A stretch of 64,000 bases of DNA from Bagarius yarrelli. Lineage: Eukaryota; Chordata; Actinopteri; Siluriformes; Sisoridae. The stretch lies in the NCBI GenBank assembly GCA_005784505.1, contig VCAZ01000037.1, positions 835,856-899,855 of the forward strand. Reading direction: 5' to 3'. Position numbers and translations under genes: made by a program. This document shows positions 1-10,838 of the stretch, in pieces; within the stretch, counting starts at the first letter, position 1; each line of letters begins with the position of its first letter. Under the pieces are notes generated by a model that saw only the letters and a program-made list of their open reading frames with translations, did not search any database and was not told the origin of the DNA.

Positions 1-385
1 ACCATAGTTCCACTAAATACCAGTCCGGCTGGACCTATTGACCTACTGCTGGAAAGTATGACAGCCCAAAGGGATGAGATAATGAGGAAACACGCAGACA
101 GAGAACCAAGTTGGTTTAACTGGCTTTTCTCGTCAAGCTGGTTAGCAGGCTTGCTCGAATAGGCGCACCATTCTCATTGTACTTATGGTGATTGCACTTA
201 CATGCTGTTTGTGGAATTCCATTACTACGTTCTATAATGCTACGACAGCTCAGGCAGTGTTTGGTCAGTATGTCATTATGCATGTGAAAGATCTGGGCAT
301 AATGCCTGTTACAGACATAATAGAAGAAAGTATGGTAGACCTAAAAGAAGAACTGATAAAAAACCGAACATGCGCTAAAGTCTAA
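1..385 (+). pseudogene. Endogenous retrovirus env transmembrane-end remnant
   Basis: From base 1 an open frame encodes a polar, Trp-rich juxtamembrane stretch (WFNWLF motif) and ends in a TAG at 160-162. A second frame overlaps there and carries a strongly hydrophobic segment at about 167-215 followed by a Cys-containing cytoplasmic tail that stops at 385. A polar stem, a membrane anchor and a short tail are the usual order at the C-terminus of a retroviral envelope protein. The frame change near 150-165 means the copy is broken. The rest of the provirus, if present, lies left of the window. The retroviral genus cannot be told from this piece. The call rests on architecture, not on a database match. 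Confidence 0.5.
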
Positions 386-1669
386 ATAAATGATTTAATT
401 ATTTTTGTAAATACCACAAAGAATGTATAGATTAACATCTAATCAAATATTACGAAGTTTTATAATTAAGAGTTTTGGTTAAGATATGATTTTATGTGTA
501 TATAGTATTTCTTTGTTGTTGTGTTGTATGCTTCTAAGTGTTCTGTGCAGTTAATAGTTGATGTTCCAGAGACTGCACCGTCCGCAGCACATCCTGAGAC
601 GTGCCTGTGTCCAAATGGAACCCTGCTCAGATGGTTTCCTGTAAATGGTGGCTGAGGACAAAGGACCTCTTATTCAAAGCATGCCGGATGATAGCAGTTT
701 TGAACCAGTACATGATGAATTGTGCAAAATGTGTGGTATTCCCACCTGGCTGAACAAGAGCTTTTCCAGTGGGATACTATACCAGAGGACCTACGGCCTT
801 TATCCATACTTTTTCGACATGCGTATATAATCAGATATAATGGAATATGGATGTACCGTGAGCAGAAGGATACATATTGGGTAGAGAAAGAAAGGACTGA
901 GGTACAGACATTTACAGTACAAACCGTTTAATCTCTTCAGCACATGCTTTTTTGTTGTCACGTTCATATTTAACAACATAGGGTTTTTGATGTTGTTGTC
1001 ACGGTGTTGTCGAAATTGTTGCTGACATGGCCAATTTATTATTAATGGCTTTGAGAGGGTTTTTTTTTCGCCCACTCCTAGTTCACCCTTTTTGAGAATA
1101 TGGTAAATAAGCAAATTACTGCAATGACTTTATTGTGGGGAAATATTTGGTGATTAATTTTTGTTTTTTAATTTATTATTTTTGGTACTATTTGTTTTCT
1201 TTGTTTTCCACAAGTTTATCTAAGTGTATCTTTAGATCTTTACATCATAAAGAATGTAAGGGGTATTTTACATCACTTTCAGTTTGAACATTTTATCTTG
1301 ATTAAGTAGTAAGTGTATGGCAAGTGCTGAGATATTGATTATTGATTGATTATTGATTATATGGAACTCTAGAGTCCAGACGGGGGAATAATGGTTGGGA
1401 AAAATGCTAAAAATGAGGGTGGTGTGAGCACACACAGCTGTAATAGAGCAATAATTAATAACTGACGATAATATACACATATTAGGAGTAGCACTAAAAG
1501 AAAAAATGAAATGAAGCTAAACCTGATGTAAATTAAGGCAGAAAAGAAATCAAATAGGGACGGTGTGCTATTAAAATATACAATATAACAAAACATAGGT
1601 GTGTGTGTGTGTGTGTGTGAAAGAACAAATTAGCATAGATAAAGTACAAAAGTCACACTCAAGACAATT
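386..1669 (+). other. Region 3' of the env remnant, possible LTR sequence, no gene
   Basis: AT-rich sequence apart from the overlapping ORFs at 645-931. It could contain the 3' LTR of the retroviral remnant, but I could not identify paired TG...CA ends or a convincing polypurine tract. A short iteration of ATTGATT units lies near 1333-1362, and a (GT)n microsatellite at 1601-1619. Confidence 0.3.
645..931 (+). pseudogene. Possible 3' accessory ORF remnant of the same endogenous retrovirus
   Basis: Two short frames overlap here: 645-830 and 722-931. The first is acidic at its start and has a Cys pair (CKMC). The second is Trp/Tyr-rich and strongly charged, ending in a Glu/Lys-rich stretch. 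The way coding character passes from one frame to the other suggests a single ancestral ORF broken by a frameshift. Its place just downstream of the env-like end would suit a 3' accessory gene of a complex retrovirus. I recognise no family, and the frames could be chance ORFs. Confidence 0.22.
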
Positions 1670-1930
1670 TTATTGAAAGGCCCCACGACTAATCAACTGG
1701 AATAATTTTGAGGTGCCAGCTTTTTCAGTGGTATCAGGAAGAACAACCAGTGTCGGTTTGTGTTCCGACATTGCAGGTTCGGGGAGGAAAACTACACGCA
1801 CAGGCGAGGTATTTTCCTCCAGAGTGCATAGATGGATGAGAGTCTAGAAAAACACCTCCCCAGTCAAGCATTTTAAGAACGCCACACCTGTTGGATGTTT
1901 AAAGGAATGAGTACCACTGGTCATGAATTT
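1670..1930 (-). pseudogene. Unidentified coding remnant or 3'-terminal exon
   Basis: Read on the minus strand, one frame is open from about 1930 down to a TAA at 1672-1670, interrupted once by a TAG at about 1846-1844. The part after the TAG, 57 codons, has ordinary protein composition (it includes HKPTLVVLPD). That TAG could also be the end of a splice acceptor (tttttctag), giving a phase-0 terminal exon at 1843-1670. The stop codon overlaps a polyadenylation hexamer (AATAAA, minus strand, 1674-1669). I do not recognise the protein. It may be a last exon, a retrocopy or transposon-derived. Confidence 0.3.
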
Positions 1931-2399
1931 TATACAATATAGTCTTAAAAAATAAATAAGTAATTTTAAACTGTGTGAACAACTGAGTACTGAAGTAAAA
2001 GAAATCATTAAAGAAAAACAACTCTAGAGTGAACTGACAAATCACTAAATGATTAGTGAGGTGATTTTAAAAATAACTTAGAAGTAGTTTAAGCAACAAC
2101 AAAAAAAATATATTTATAAAAGAGAAGAGTAAATAAAATTAGAACGCATTGTCAGCAGATAAATGTTCAAAGATTGAAGATTCAAAAAAAATCCACAGCG
2201 TAAGGGTCTTGGTTTGTAGGCAAGTCAAATGTGAGAAAATCAGGAAGAGAAAGGCTTTTATATTGACAACATCTTTTTTTTACAAACAGGAAGTCAAACT
2301 TGACTTTAATAGGAAATTATTTTCACAATGCACCCAGATCACAAGGTATTGTTACCTCACAAAGTAACTTACAAGCCGCCCCAGCGCTCCTCCATTGCC

Positions 2400-3055
2400 A
2401 ATTTTATGACATCAGTCTAATGGTTAATTGATTATGCAGATTTCAACTTATTCCGCACAACAACAACTGAAAAGGTAAATTCTCCTGACTACTACTTAGA
2501 AAAGATGTAAGTCAGTACATGGCCCACCCCGACTGAACGTTGACACTGGCTGACACAAGGATTATGTCTGTACTGTGGAAAAACGTGAGGAGAACATGTT
2601 TTGTTTAAAAAAACCCTTTGAGCAATGTCCTCTTTTAGCTTTATACGCACCCACTGGTCAATGATCATGTCATCAGGACGTTGTAATCTACTGTGTGCAT
2701 CATGAACTTCTGTCATCAATCTGACCAATTATCGTGACAACAGTCTCTCCATTTGGCTGTTTGCACATTGAGATCTTAGTCATGTCCATCTTAACTGGAA
2801 AAGCTCTCACCCCAGCCTCCTGAAACAGCTGTAATCAGGCCCCCAGTCAGGTTCACTCATCTGCACAGTGTTCTAAGGCCATGCATACTGAAGTTTAGTC
2901 CAGTGACAATTTTTTCATCATTAAATGTCTTGTATAAACTCGTATAAAGATGTCAGAATTCTCGATTACAAAGCTCCAAATAAAAATTTCTGTTAAATAT
3001 AGTTCCCCTCATCCACTGGTACCATCGGCCCTTAAAATAGCTAAAAGGAGCTTAA
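2400..3055. other. No gene recognised
   Basis: A minus-strand frame at 2492-2728 (78 codons) is rich in charged residues but matches no family I know and lacks splice or start context. It may be decayed transposon sequence, because the gypsy relic starts immediately to the right. Confidence 0.4.
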
Positions 3056-3059
3056 ATCT

Positions 3060-3780
3060 TCACTGAGCTTGATTTCAGTAGCGCCTACAACTTAATCCGC
3101 ATCGCAAGGGAGATGAGTGGAAGACGGCATCATTCATTACTCCCACAGGTCATTACAAATACCTGGTGATGCCCTAAGGTCTCTTTAATACACCCTCAAT
3201 GTTCCAAAGTTACATAAACGAGGTCTTAAGGGAGTACCTTCATCGTTCATCGTTTCTTTATCATATACATCGGTTGTGTGATAAAGGCGGACGCAAAGGC
3301 GGATGCCCTATCAAGATTGCATGCTCCTGATGATCCGTGAGAAGACTCAGAGACTACCGTGCCTCCAGAACTCCTTCTGAGTCCCATTCAGGGGAATCTG
3401 AATAATGCAATTACTGAAGCAAGTGCTTCAGATCCTGCTCTACTGTGATGTCTTCTAAACCTAACCTATGTTCCTAGGAGCCAAAGGTTCAACCTGATCA
3501 GACACTAACCTCCCTGGGCACCACCTTCTTAAATCCAAGATCAGAGATCTCTCTGCTTAAAGATCGCTTCTGGTGGCCAGGACTAGCCAGCCAATTTATA
3601 AGGTACATGAGAGGCTGTCAGGCTGTCATGTTTTTCATAATTCCGGCATACCAAAAGAGACCGTTTCAGACAGAGAACCACAGTTTATTGTACATGTCTG
3701 GAGAGCTTTCTTTTCCATCCTAAGTGTGGCCATAAATTTAACTTCAGGTTACCGCCCTTAGAGTAACTGACAAACTCAGA
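3060..3780 (+). mobile_element. Ty3/gypsy retrotransposon pol relic, internally deleted
   Basis: Translating the plus strand across frameshifts gives pol landmarks in order. Near 3068-3230 there is reverse-transcriptase sequence resembling the SAYNLIRI...YKYLVMP segment. Near 3300-3345 comes the end of the RNase H/connection region (ADALSRLH). Near 3545-3605 lies an integrase zinc-finger-side segment (LKDRFWWPGL), and near 3640-3760 an integrase core segment (GIPKETVSDREPQF, then NLTSGYRP). The YxDD region and most of RNase H are missing, so the copy is deleted as well as frameshifted. It ends where an RTE fragment begins. No LTRs were seen. Confidence 0.8.
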
Positions 3781-4082
3781 GGAAAATTTAGGAGATTGGC
3801 CTTCTAACTCACAACCTACTTGTGTAAGATATATACTCACAAACCTACTACTCACAACCTACCTACCACTTACAACATTAACCATCAACCCTTTAATTTC
3901 TAACTTCAGACTAATCCTAGCTGATACTCTTCACCTCCAGAAAATTATTCACAAACTTCTCTTTCAGGATCACTTATACCCCATTTCTCTTCCTATACAC
4001 ACCATGATAAAACAACTTGAATCCTGATCCAATACTCTGAGACTTGCTACTCTTCCACCTGGTCTCCTGTATACACAATATA

Positions 4083-5265
4083 CACTATATTGCCTTGACT
4101 CGCATATGAATTTAAGTGACATCCCATTCCTAATCCATAGGGTTCAATATGACGTTGGTCCACCCTTTGCAGCTATAACAGGGAAGGCTGTCCAAGAGGT
4201 TTAGGAGTGTGTTTATGGGAATTTTTGACCATACGTCCAGAAGCGCATTTGTGAGGTCACACACTGATGTTGGACGAGAAGGCCTGGCTTTCAGTCTCCG
4301 CTCTAATTCATCCCAAAGGTGTTCTATCAGGTTGAGGTCAGGACTCTGTGCAGGCCAGTCAAGTTCATCCACACCAGACTCTGTCATCCATGTCTTTATG
4401 GACCTTGCTTTGTGCACTGGTGCACAGTCATGTTGGAAGAGGAAGGGGCCAGCTCCAAACTGTTCCCACAAAGTTGGGAGCATGGAATTGTCCAAAATGT
4501 CTTGGTATGCTGAAGCATTCAGAGTTCCTTTGGGAACTAAGGGGCAAAGGCCAGCTCCTGAAAAACAACCCCACACCATAATCCCCCCTCCACCAAACTT
4601 TACACTTGGCACAATGCAGCCAGACAAGTACCGTTCTCCTGGCAACCGCCAAACCCAGACTCGTCCATCAGATTGCCAGATGGAGAAGTGCGATTCGTCA
4701 CTCCAGAGAATGCGTCTCCACTGCTCTAGAGTCCAGTGGAGGCGTGCTTTACACCACTGCATCTGACGCTTTGCATTGTACTTGGTGATGTATGGCTTAG
4801 ATGCAGCTGCTCAGCCATGGAAACCCATTCCATGAAGCTCTCTGCGCACTGTTCTTGAGGTAATCTGGAGGCCACATGAAGTTTGGAGGTCTGTAGCAAT
4901 TGACTCTGCAGTAAGTTGGCGACCTCTTCGCACAATGCGCCTTAGCATCCGCTGACCCTGCTCCGTCAGTTTACGTGGCCTACCACTTCGTGGCTGGGTT
5001 GCTGTCGTTCCCAAACGCTTCCACGTTCTTATTATACAGCTGACAGTTGACTGTGGAATATTTAGGAGCGAGGAAATTTCACGATTGGACTTGTTGCACA
5101 GGTGGCATCCTATCACAGTTCCACACTGAAATTCACTGAGCTCCTGAGAGCGACCCATTCTTTCACAAATGTTTGTAAAAACAGTCTGCATGCCTAGGTG
5201 CTTGATTTTATACACCTGATTCTGATTATTTGGATGGATGAGCGAATACTTTTGGCAATATAGTG
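4083..5265 (-). mobile_element. Tc1/mariner transposon, near full length, inside the RTE
   Basis: The element is 1183 bp. Terminal sequences CACTATATTGCC (left) and GGCAATATAGTG (right) are flanked by TA at 4081-4082 and 5266-5267. The right terminal region carries the longer TIR with 'aaaagtattcgctc' (reverse sense). The left inner TIR has diverged. The minus strand codes a Tc1 transposase in two frames. The RTE copy at 20160-20715 has the unoccupied TA at 20338-20339, so the insertion is directly demonstrated. Confidence 0.93.
4130..5158 (-). pseudogene. Tc1-like transposase, one frameshift
   Basis: The start Met is at 5158 (MGRSQELSEFQ). The N-terminal frame (5158-4811) holds the paired-like helix-turn-helix DNA-binding region, with the GRPRKLT hook between the two subdomains. 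It then runs into a TGA. The catalytic half resumes in another frame down to the stop at 4130. It holds the catalytic Asp of WSDESHF, the second Asp of FQHDCAPVH and the Glu of LNLIEHLWDELE, the DD34E arrangement of Tc1 enzymes, plus a GGGGIMVWG glycine box. All three acidic residues are intact, so the single frame break near 4800 is the main visible lesion. Confidence 0.9.
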
Positions 5266-5599
5266 TATCCACCTTCCTTCTCTCCATCATATCAGCAAGG
5301 TCTCCAACTTTCCCTGTCACTGCCCCAACATTCAGCAACCCTATTCTCAGTCCTACACTCTTGCCATTCCTCCTCACTTTCTGTCTATTCACGTTGTCCT
5401 CCTCTCCTCCTTCGACCAACGGTAGCCCAATTTCCGCCGGCACCCTGTAGGTCATCATTCTGATGGATGATTTGCTTATTTAGATTGGAAGTTTTAAGCC
5501 AGATGCCGTTCCTGACACAACCCTATTTATTCAGGCTTGTGACTGGCACCGAAGTCACTAGCTTGTGACCCCTGTGGCTAGATTGAAAGAGATTCAGTA

Positions 5600-6525
5600 T
5601 ATTAATCAAAAAACTGAGGACAACATTGTTTTCCAGTCTTTTATTGACTTATTTAATTTAATTCTTATCATATAGTACTTACAATGAAATTTGTCACAAA
5701 TCACTTTCATAGATTTATAGAAATTCCTTTAATTCATAGTATGGAACAATCCTGATGCGGTAAGCAGCTAGCAAATTTGGTTGTTGCATTGCTAGAGCTT
5801 GGAACAGCAACCTTCTCATAGACGCACTGTGCTTTAACTAGTGTATGTAGAATACAATAAAAAGTTATTACTACATTTTTCTGCTTTAAAAAGCTGCAAC
5901 TTTACAAGTTTAATTTCAAACACACTCTCACCATAGTCATTTTGGTACCCTTAACGGATAATTGTGGATTTTATTTTATGATATTTGCACCATGTTCTTT
6001 GAAGCTTAGGTTAATCTGTGAAAAAAATGTAAATATCTTATATAGATATGTAGAACAAAAATGCATTTTAGGATTTGCTTCAGTTTTTTAGGCAGGGTTT
6101 ACATAAAAAAAAACAAGTTAATTTTTGGAAAGAGAATTTAGGATATCACTAAACACTGTCTAGTTTGCACATAAAACTCTTTATCCAGTATGAACATTAC
6201 ATTTTCAATACCATGGGCGGTTTCTTTTCTCCAGACCACATAGTCCTCATCTTTTTGTTATCAAAATCCAAACTCTAAAAGGAGATTGTTGTCATTTATA
6301 AAATCATATCAAGATATTCAGGCTTACAACAGTACAGTAAGGCAGTGTTAGCATTTATGTCTGTATACTAACAATGTGATTGCTTTGTCACACTATTAAT
6401 TGTGTAGTCCTTCTAAATTGCTAATGTGTATTCATTAGTTTATAGGTTTGTAATGGGCATTATTTGCATAATTTGCATGCAAATGTCTAATGACTGTTTC
6501 TTTGTTTCTTTTATTCAGCTCTTAC
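5600..6525. other. No gene recognised
   Basis: AT-rich single-copy-looking sequence between the RTE 5' leader and a hAT-like repeat. I see no long frame, splice pattern or terminal repeat. Confidence 0.5.
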
Positions 6526-6529
6526 GGTG

Positions 6530-7324
6530 GTTTTTTTTGGAAATTAAATATTTTATAAACATCAGTTCCCGAGAGTAAAGTGCATCTGTTCAGCTGGGAA
6601 CGGTACAATATTTAACGCAAGTCTTTGTACATAAGGCCCCAGGCATCTGGATGCCACTGAGAAACAAGTGACTGATCTACAGGACTGCTGCAGATTTAGT
6701 AATACTGGCCCATGTAACAAATTATATAAGCACTGGTAGATTGCTAATTGGTTAATATTTTTTAAGACTGTTTCTTTAACCAATCAAATTTCAAGTCCGC
6801 CTCCCGAGGCCCACTAGCTGGCATACAATGACGTCATAATTTTTCCGTCCTCTGATTGGTTCATCAGAGTAAAAACGTTGCAGCCCAGTTCAATTAGCAA
6901 ATTAGGACTTTTTTGGAAAAGTTAGACGTTGCAAGGATGGGATAACCCCGAAGCTAACTAGCCTCTAGCCACTTTTAGATGGTAACGCTGGCTTACAGCC
7001 TTTAAATGTGTTATATATTTTAGGTAAGGTTTTGTAATGTTATTAGATAAATAATAATTCTGAACTCCAGATGACGTATGGATAGATAGGTTTGGAGTTG
7101 TCTTAACAGGGTTTCGTGCTTTAGTGAAAATGATATTCACCCACAATATGCAAAATGTCTTTTTCTCGGTAATTCCACACCGTGTTATGTTGCATTTTTA
7201 TATAGTATTGATGTTTTCTATAATTGCGACATGATAGTGGTATTAAGAGGTGTGTCAGTAGGGTAGGTCCCCACAAAAGGCTATCATAAAAGATACCAGG
7301 TATCAAATGCATCGCCCGCCACTG
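6530..7324. mobile_element. hAT-like non-autonomous repeat, copy A
   Basis: From about 6690 to 7324 this matches, block by block, the repeat at 24977-26442. Shared blocks include 'actggcccatg', 'aaccaatca' followed by 'ctgattggtt', 'tttggagttgtc', 'gcgacatgatagtggta' versus 'gcaatgtgatagtggta', and the end 'gcccgccactg'. The right end, read inward, begins CAGTGGCGGGC. The CAGTGGCG start is typical of hAT-superfamily termini. The left end is not clear in this copy. It lacks the solo LTR present in copy B. No transposase frame remains. Confidence 0.6.
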
Positions 7325-7628
7325 TTATTTACTAAGATAAATTGCGCAAAATTGTAGTTTTTGAACCAGTGGTTAAAATTGGTCAGCTAGCCTAGACCAT
7401 CTAGATATTTCATTTGGATTCAAGCAGATATATAACAGGGTAGATCATCAGCATAATAATTGAAACAAATCGAGTGCTTTCTGATCATGTTTACTGGGTG
7501 AACAGAAAAGATGTACAGCAGAGATAAATTAATAAATAAATAAATTTTTGTGGCACCACATATTTTACTTGCAACATATGCATACTTTAATATGCAGCAT
7601 AAATGACGGCTAGGTCCCAGAAGTTTGA

Positions 7629-8387
7629 CTACAGGTTTGTGAGGGATGATGGTAAAGGTTGATGAATGCGCTGGTGTTGTTGGAGATTACCCAGTTGACT
7701 AAAACTCTTCTCACACTGAAAACAGTAATACGGCTTCTCTCCTGTGTGAATGCGTTTGTGTTGATTAAAACTACTTTTATGAGTAAAACTTTTACCACAG
7801 TCTGGGCAGAGATATGGCTTCTCTCCTGTGTGAATGCGCTGGTGATTTTTAAAAGAACTCTTTTCCTTGAAACTCTTTCCACACTGTAGGCACTGATACA
7901 GCTTCTCTCCCGTGTGAATGCGTTTGTGGCGCTGCAGATGACTCTGCCTAGTAAAACTCTTTTCACACAGAGAACAGTAATACGGCTTTTCTCCTGTATG
8001 AATGCGGTTGTGATGCTGGAGACTACTCCGCCTTGTGAAACTCATTCCACACATACAACAGTAATATGGCTTCTCTCCTGTGTGAATGAGTTTGTGATGC
8101 TGGAGATTACTCTGGTCAGTAAAACTCTTCCCACACTGAGAACAGTAATACGGCTTCTCTCCTGTGTGAATGCGTTTGTGCCGCTGGAGATTAGTTTGGT
8201 AAGTAAAACTCTTTCCACACTCTGAGCACTGATACGGCTTCTCGCTTGTGTAAATGCATTTGTGATGCTGAAGAGTACTTTGCCTAGCAAAACTCTTTCC
8301 ACATTGTGGACATAGATACATCTTTCCAGTAGGAATAAGCTGGTGGTTCTGTAGTTGGCACTTTGCAGTTAAAGTTTTTGTGAACAT
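7629..8387 (-). CDS. C2H2 (Krueppel-type) zinc-finger protein, eight fingers
   Basis: A 252-residue ORF encodes a tandem array joined by the TGEKP(Y) linkers typical of DNA-binding poly-zinc-finger factors. Finger 1 (about residues 24-46) is degenerate: the last zinc-binding His is replaced by Tyr and its linker reads TSEKP. Fingers 2-8 keep Cys2His2. The putative DNA-contact residues (-1,2,3,6) of fingers 2-8 are YTNR, DSNH, RSSH, RSHR, ESSN, HSSQ and QGNQ. The protein ends shortly after finger 8 with a Pro/Ser/Leu tail. The Met at 8387 was taken as the first in frame. No KRAB, SCAN or BTB domain is encoded nearby. Finger sequence continues upstream but is broken (next entry), so this is either a shortened intronless gene or the intact 3' part of a pseudogene. 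Confidence 0.75.
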   Translation of the reverse strand: MFTKTLTAKCQLQNHQLIPTGKMYLCPQCGKSFARQSTLQHHKCIYTSEKPYQCSECGKSFTYQTNLQRHKRIHTGEKPYYCSQCGKSFTDQSNLQHHKLIHTGEKPYYCCMCGMSFTRRSSLQHHNRIHTGEKPYYCSLCEKSFTRQSHLQRHKRIHTGEKLYQCLQCGKSFKEKSSFKNHQRIHTGEKPYLCPDCGKSFTHKSSFNQHKRIHTGEKPYYCFQCEKSFSQLGNLQQHQRIHQPLPSSLTNL

Positions 8388-8586
8388 GTATACAGCTTCT
8401 TTTTCTTATAAATGTGATGATGTCACTGGAGAGCGCTGTTTTTTGTAAAACTTTTTCCACACTGTGAGCACTGATATGGCTTCTCTTCTGTGTAAATGCG
8501 CTGATGATTAGTAAGTTTATTCTTTTTACAGTCTGTAAGCAATAGATTTCTTCATTGACTTCTACCCTAAAGGCATTCATGTACAA
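8388..8586 (-). pseudogene. Broken upstream finger(s) of the zinc-finger locus
   Basis: On the minus strand about 8545-8400, in a frame different from the eight-finger ORF, the translation reads NHQRIYTEEKPYQCSQCGKSF followed by a TGA inside the recognition helix and then a HHHIY continuation. This is a further C2H2 finger plus a linker, so the ancestral array was longer at its N-terminus. A stop and a frame change now separate it from the intact array. Confidence 0.7.
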
Positions 8587-8599
8587 GGATCAGATGACT

Positions 8600-10835
8600 T
8601 TTGATGACCAATGAAACTTTCTGTGGACACCAAATTTCATCACCCAAGTTGGAAAGCAGGAGAGAAGAAAAGCAGGAGAGAACCTGTTTTTAGACACCAC
8701 TCATTTCTGAAGCTGGAAAAGGGCAAAACAACAACATTTATTTGGAATTTCAGATAATGAAATTAGATTTACATTTAAGTTTTTCTTGTGTAAACGTATT
8801 GTTCTGAATTGACTTGAGAATTGAGAAAATGCTTTTATTACACATAAAGTGAATGATGACGATAGTTATGTTACAGTTGGAATAGGTACACAGAGATGAT
8901 CTGCTTGTATCTCAAAGCTTACCCATTATGCAACAAACTTTTTTTTGCTTTTTATAGTGTCCAAAGTGACACCCACATTCTGTTCGTCCTGTCCCATCTT
9001 TAATGAAATAAGAATCAAGTTTAAAAAGTTTTATTGTCATTCCAACCATACATAGCAGATGAATTACACACTCTGTACAGTACATTCAATAGCGCTGACC
9101 TGATTATAAGAGAAGTGCAGATAAAATGTGGTGCTGTTTATGGCCTAACCAATTAGTACAAGTTCTACACATTGCTGCTGATGCATGTAACACAATTTAG
9201 TGTGGGTGCTGTTGAAGTAATATTAGAGAAACTTTACCAATTTGTGAAATTTGGGTTCAGTCACGGTATCTTCAGTAAGTAAAATTTGCAATGTTTTTCT
9301 TTCTTTTATTAACAACTATGGAATGATGGAGAATCGAAAGACTGCATCCTTTTCCCTCTGGGACACCAAAAGTTTTTAAATGTAGCTCGCGTGCAACTAT
9401 TACAAGTGCTATTAGTACAACTTGTAAAATAATGTTATTTTAAGATGCATGTATTTTGTAATGAAAACAGTGAGTTTTTGCAAATATGTTTTTTAATTAT
9501 TATTAAATTATTTTAAGTTACACTGTACCAAAGTCAGACATGGCATGTGAGCGCTTTATCCAGCATTGACACTTGGCTGCAAAGAACTGATTTGCTTTAA
9601 AACACACACTTGAGGCCAGAGCTATTAATTAATCCACCTACAATGCAAGTAAAGTAAGTAAGTAAATATTAGATAAAATATTGACCAACATACTTCCACC
9701 TTTTTCACATGCATTCAACACAAAGATCCTAAAATATATAGACAAAATCGCAGCTTTCACCAGCAAGCTAAAACTGCTGTGAATCAGAGTACTGTCCTAA
9801 CAGTAAGAGTAAAGTACAGCTAATAGATGTGGTTTCAGACAGGAGCCTTTTAACTTCTTTTCAGAGAGCCAAATCTGGGTTTTGTTGCCAAGGATTACCC
9901 CCACCTTAGGAGCTGCTGCATTCAGTGTTTTAGTGGCCGTTTCTTCCACTTACCTATGTGAGAGTGAATTTTGTGGTCTGATCTAACCTAGGTGGGTCCT
10001 GGAAACACCTGGACTACAGGGGGTAAAACCCACTAGTCTGTAGTCAGTGTAGAGCACTTCAATAGGATGCAAAAAAACATTCAGGACTGACCACTTTTGG
10101 GCGAGTTAAACTTACCGTGCTTTTTTCAGCAGAAAGCAGTTAACAACCTCAAATACAAATACCTCAGATGGAACTGTGGTGGTTCAAAAAAAGGGTCAGA
10201 AATAATGGAAAGGAAAGGAATGACTGATTAGTAGAGGCGGAAAGGAAAGCTCGTCAATCAGCAAAACAGCCGCACGTCTTCCTCTGTTTTCTGTAAAAGT
10301 GTGGGGCAACGAGACCGAGACGCTCACAGCGACACCTGCTGGAGCAAATGAAACTCATCAACCAAAAACTAAAACTAAAATACTGTATATCACACGCAAA
10401 CAAACAAAAATGTAAAAACCACTTAGAACCAGACTGATTTGACACAGTTTTAGTAAAGAATCATCTTTACTAAAACCTTTACTATAACATAAATACTGAA
10501 CAATTACATAAATAAATAAGCATTAAGCATTAGAAGTAAATTAATTGACATAATGAATAACAAAAAAATTGGCTAACAGTTACTAGAAAACTCACACAAC
10601 GCTTAAAGAAAGTGCATATCAACAAAAAAGTGCACTAAATATATATATATATTTTAAATATTGGCGTCATGAAGCAGATGTGCATGTTTAAATTAGTTTA
10701 ACATGGCATTTTTTAACATGATTTTTTTTGTTGATTTCAATTTCATCTTGTTCTAACATTATTTTATTCAGTACAGTGGTTAGCTGAAAAGCAGTACTTT
10801 TTTTCATTTTTCATAAATATACGTGTAGGAGCACA
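8600..10835. other. No gene recognised
   Basis: About 2.2 kb of AT-rich sequence. I found no long frame, splice pattern or terminal repeat. Short poly-A/T tracts and an AT run near 10642-10655 are the only simple repeats. Confidence 0.45.
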
Positions 10836-10838
10836 CGA

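Larger units (their letters stand above)
3803..5590 (-). mobile_element. RTE-type non-LTR retrotransposon 5' fragment, split by a Tc1
   Basis: Segments 3803-4082 and 5266-5590 are parts of one RTE copy. Both match, in the same order, the larger RTE copy at 20160-20715. The right segment encodes on the minus strand the start of the apurinic-type endonuclease domain (LNVGAVTGKVGDLADMMERR) of the CFDP2-like RTE protein. Further right are the 5' leader with 'cttcctgacacaa' and 'gacccttgtggctagatt'-like sequence. The two segments are separated by the Tc1 at 4083-5265. Confidence 0.8.

Noticed and set aside
4209..4766. Plus-strand 185-codon open frame
   Set aside because: It is antisense to the catalytic half of the Tc1 transposase on the minus strand, which shows clear DDE motifs.
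7659..8225. Plus-strand frames opposite the zinc fingers, and the 84-base periodicity that might look like a direct-repeat array
   Set aside because: The period equals one 28-residue C2H2 finger, and the coding sense is clearly minus. It is not a CRISPR or satellite array.
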